From assembly GCA_022825895.1 (NCBI GenBank), contig JAJDVX010000012.1, positions 1 to 64,000 of the forward strand: a stretch of 64,000 nucleotides of DNA. Direction: 5' to 3'. A program made the position numbers and the translations under genes. The notes under the pieces were generated by a model. It was not told where the DNA came from. It was given only the letters and a program-made list of their open reading frames with translations, and searched no databases. The stretch comes from Chloroflexota bacterium (GTDB lineage Bacteria > Chloroflexota > UBA11872). Below, piece by piece: positions 63,596 through 64,000 of the stretch (positions are counted from its first letter, which is position 1; every line of letters starts with the position of its first letter).

Positions 63596-64000
63596 ATGTT
63601 CCGCCGCAACAGCAACATCCTGCTCGAGATCGCTGAAACCGTCCTCCTCGCCGCCCTCATCTTCTTCGGCACCCGCCTGCTCGTGCAGAACTTCCTCGTC
63701 GAAGGCCCCAGCATGTCGCCCAGCTTGGCCGACTCGGAATTCCTCCTCGTCAACAAGCTCTCCTACCTGACGGAAGATCCACAGCGCGGCGATGTCATCG
63801 TATTCCGTTCCCCCCGCAATCCGGATGAGGACCTCGTCAAGCGCGTGATCGGGCTACCGAACGACGAGGTCGAAGTCCGCGGCGGGCAGGTCATCGTTAA
63901 CGGCCATGTCGTCGACGAATCGAGCTACTTTCAGGGACCCATCGGCCGCGACACCCCGGCCCGGCGCGTCCCCGAGGACTCCTACTTCGTGATGGGCGAC
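63596..64000 (+). CDS. lepB: Signal peptidase I (cut by the window end)
   Basis: Membrane serine protease that removes signal peptides. The first 135 residues are visible. One hydrophobic anchor (about 8-28) is followed by VEGPSMSPSL with catalytic Ser (S39) and, after LVNKLSYLTEDPQRGDVIVF, by KRVIGLPND with catalytic Lys (K82). The chain ends at VMGD, where the family has GDNR. The rest lies beyond the window. Confidence 0.93.
   Translation, partial: MFRRNSNILLEIAETVLLAALIFFGTRLLVQNFLVEGPSMSPSLADSEFLLVNKLSYLTEDPQRGDVIVFRSPRNPDEDLVKRVIGLPNDEVEVRGGQVIVNGHVVDESSYFQGPIGRDTPARRVPEDSYFVMGD

Noticed and set aside
63596..64000. lepB as a truncated pseudogene
   Set aside because: The frame is open to the last base and ends only because the window stops; both catalytic residues are present.

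Overview
The window is a 64 kb piece of a GC-rich bacterial chromosome with no rRNA, CRISPR array, integrase or transposase that I can see. The gene content and order (rpmE, a DUF1385 membrane protein, prfA and prmC in a row; alpha-type glycyl-tRNA synthetase; lipid-anchored solute-binding proteins; many SDR, Gfo/Idh, PhyH and M81 family enzymes) best fit a Chloroflexota lineage, perhaps one of the SAR202/Dehalococcoidia-like or sponge-associated groups. That placement is inference from family content and has not been tested by phylogeny.

Layout. 0.4-3.5 kb: a molybdate-type ABC transporter (modABC) behind a good promoter that carries two TGTACA palindromes. 3.5-15.9 kb: accessory catabolic and housekeeping singletons (inositol-phosphatase-like, M81/MlrC peptidase, ankyrin protein, SDR, PQQ-type sugar dehydrogenase lipoprotein, PhyH dioxygenase, three GNATs, Tag glycosylase, VOC protein, SAF-domain oxidoreductase). 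16.0-20.9 kb: uvrA, then a membrane-anchored Mrr-type nuclease fused to a superinfection-immunity-like domain (the best candidate for an undescribed defence protein), then an SDR. 20.9-27.6 kb: sugar-type catabolism (MFS, Gfo/Idh dehydrogenase, TIM-barrel isomerase), a methyltransferase, an SDR, a MetE-like protein and two very small genes. 27.6-38.7 kb: a long minus-strand run read right to left as rpsU, yqeY, ybeY, ispE, tRNA-Gln, a GlmU-N-like nucleotidyltransferase, prs, three CorC/HlyC-type membrane proteins, recO, glyQS and a CDP-alcohol phosphatidyltransferase. 38.7-50.2 kb: plus-strand core genes (GlcNAc-1-P transferase, rpmE, DUF1385, prfA, prmC, gmk, priA, def, fmt, zinc peptidase, rlmN, rpe). 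50.2-61.3 kb: rpmB on the minus strand, then fakA, recG, rsmD, coaD, a coiled-coil protein, DUF177, rpmF, fabD, fabG, accC, nusB and tatC. 61.3-64 kb: an RluD-type pseudouridine synthase, a zinc/TM/discoidin-like protein and the start of lepB.

How they work together. Most of 28-61 kb is translation and genome maintenance: ribosomal proteins bS21, bL31, bL28 and bL32, release factor and its methylase, formylation and deformylation, rRNA and tRNA modification, RecO/RecG/PriA, and early fatty-acid synthesis (fabD, fabG, accC, fakA). The left 28 kb is an accessory, catabolic region with several domain combinations that look lineage-specific.

Points worth a second look: the rpsU leader with a consensus promoter and an intrinsic terminator just before the ribosome-binding region; a probable AUC start codon behind a perfect Shine-Dalgarno after coaD; a PriA that has lost its ATPase motifs; a dispersed hairpin repeat (four to five copies), one of which overlaps a coding N-terminus; a tRNA-Gln whose 3' end abuts a start codon; and a strand-composition (G/C) switch near 20.9 kb that does not follow gene orientation.
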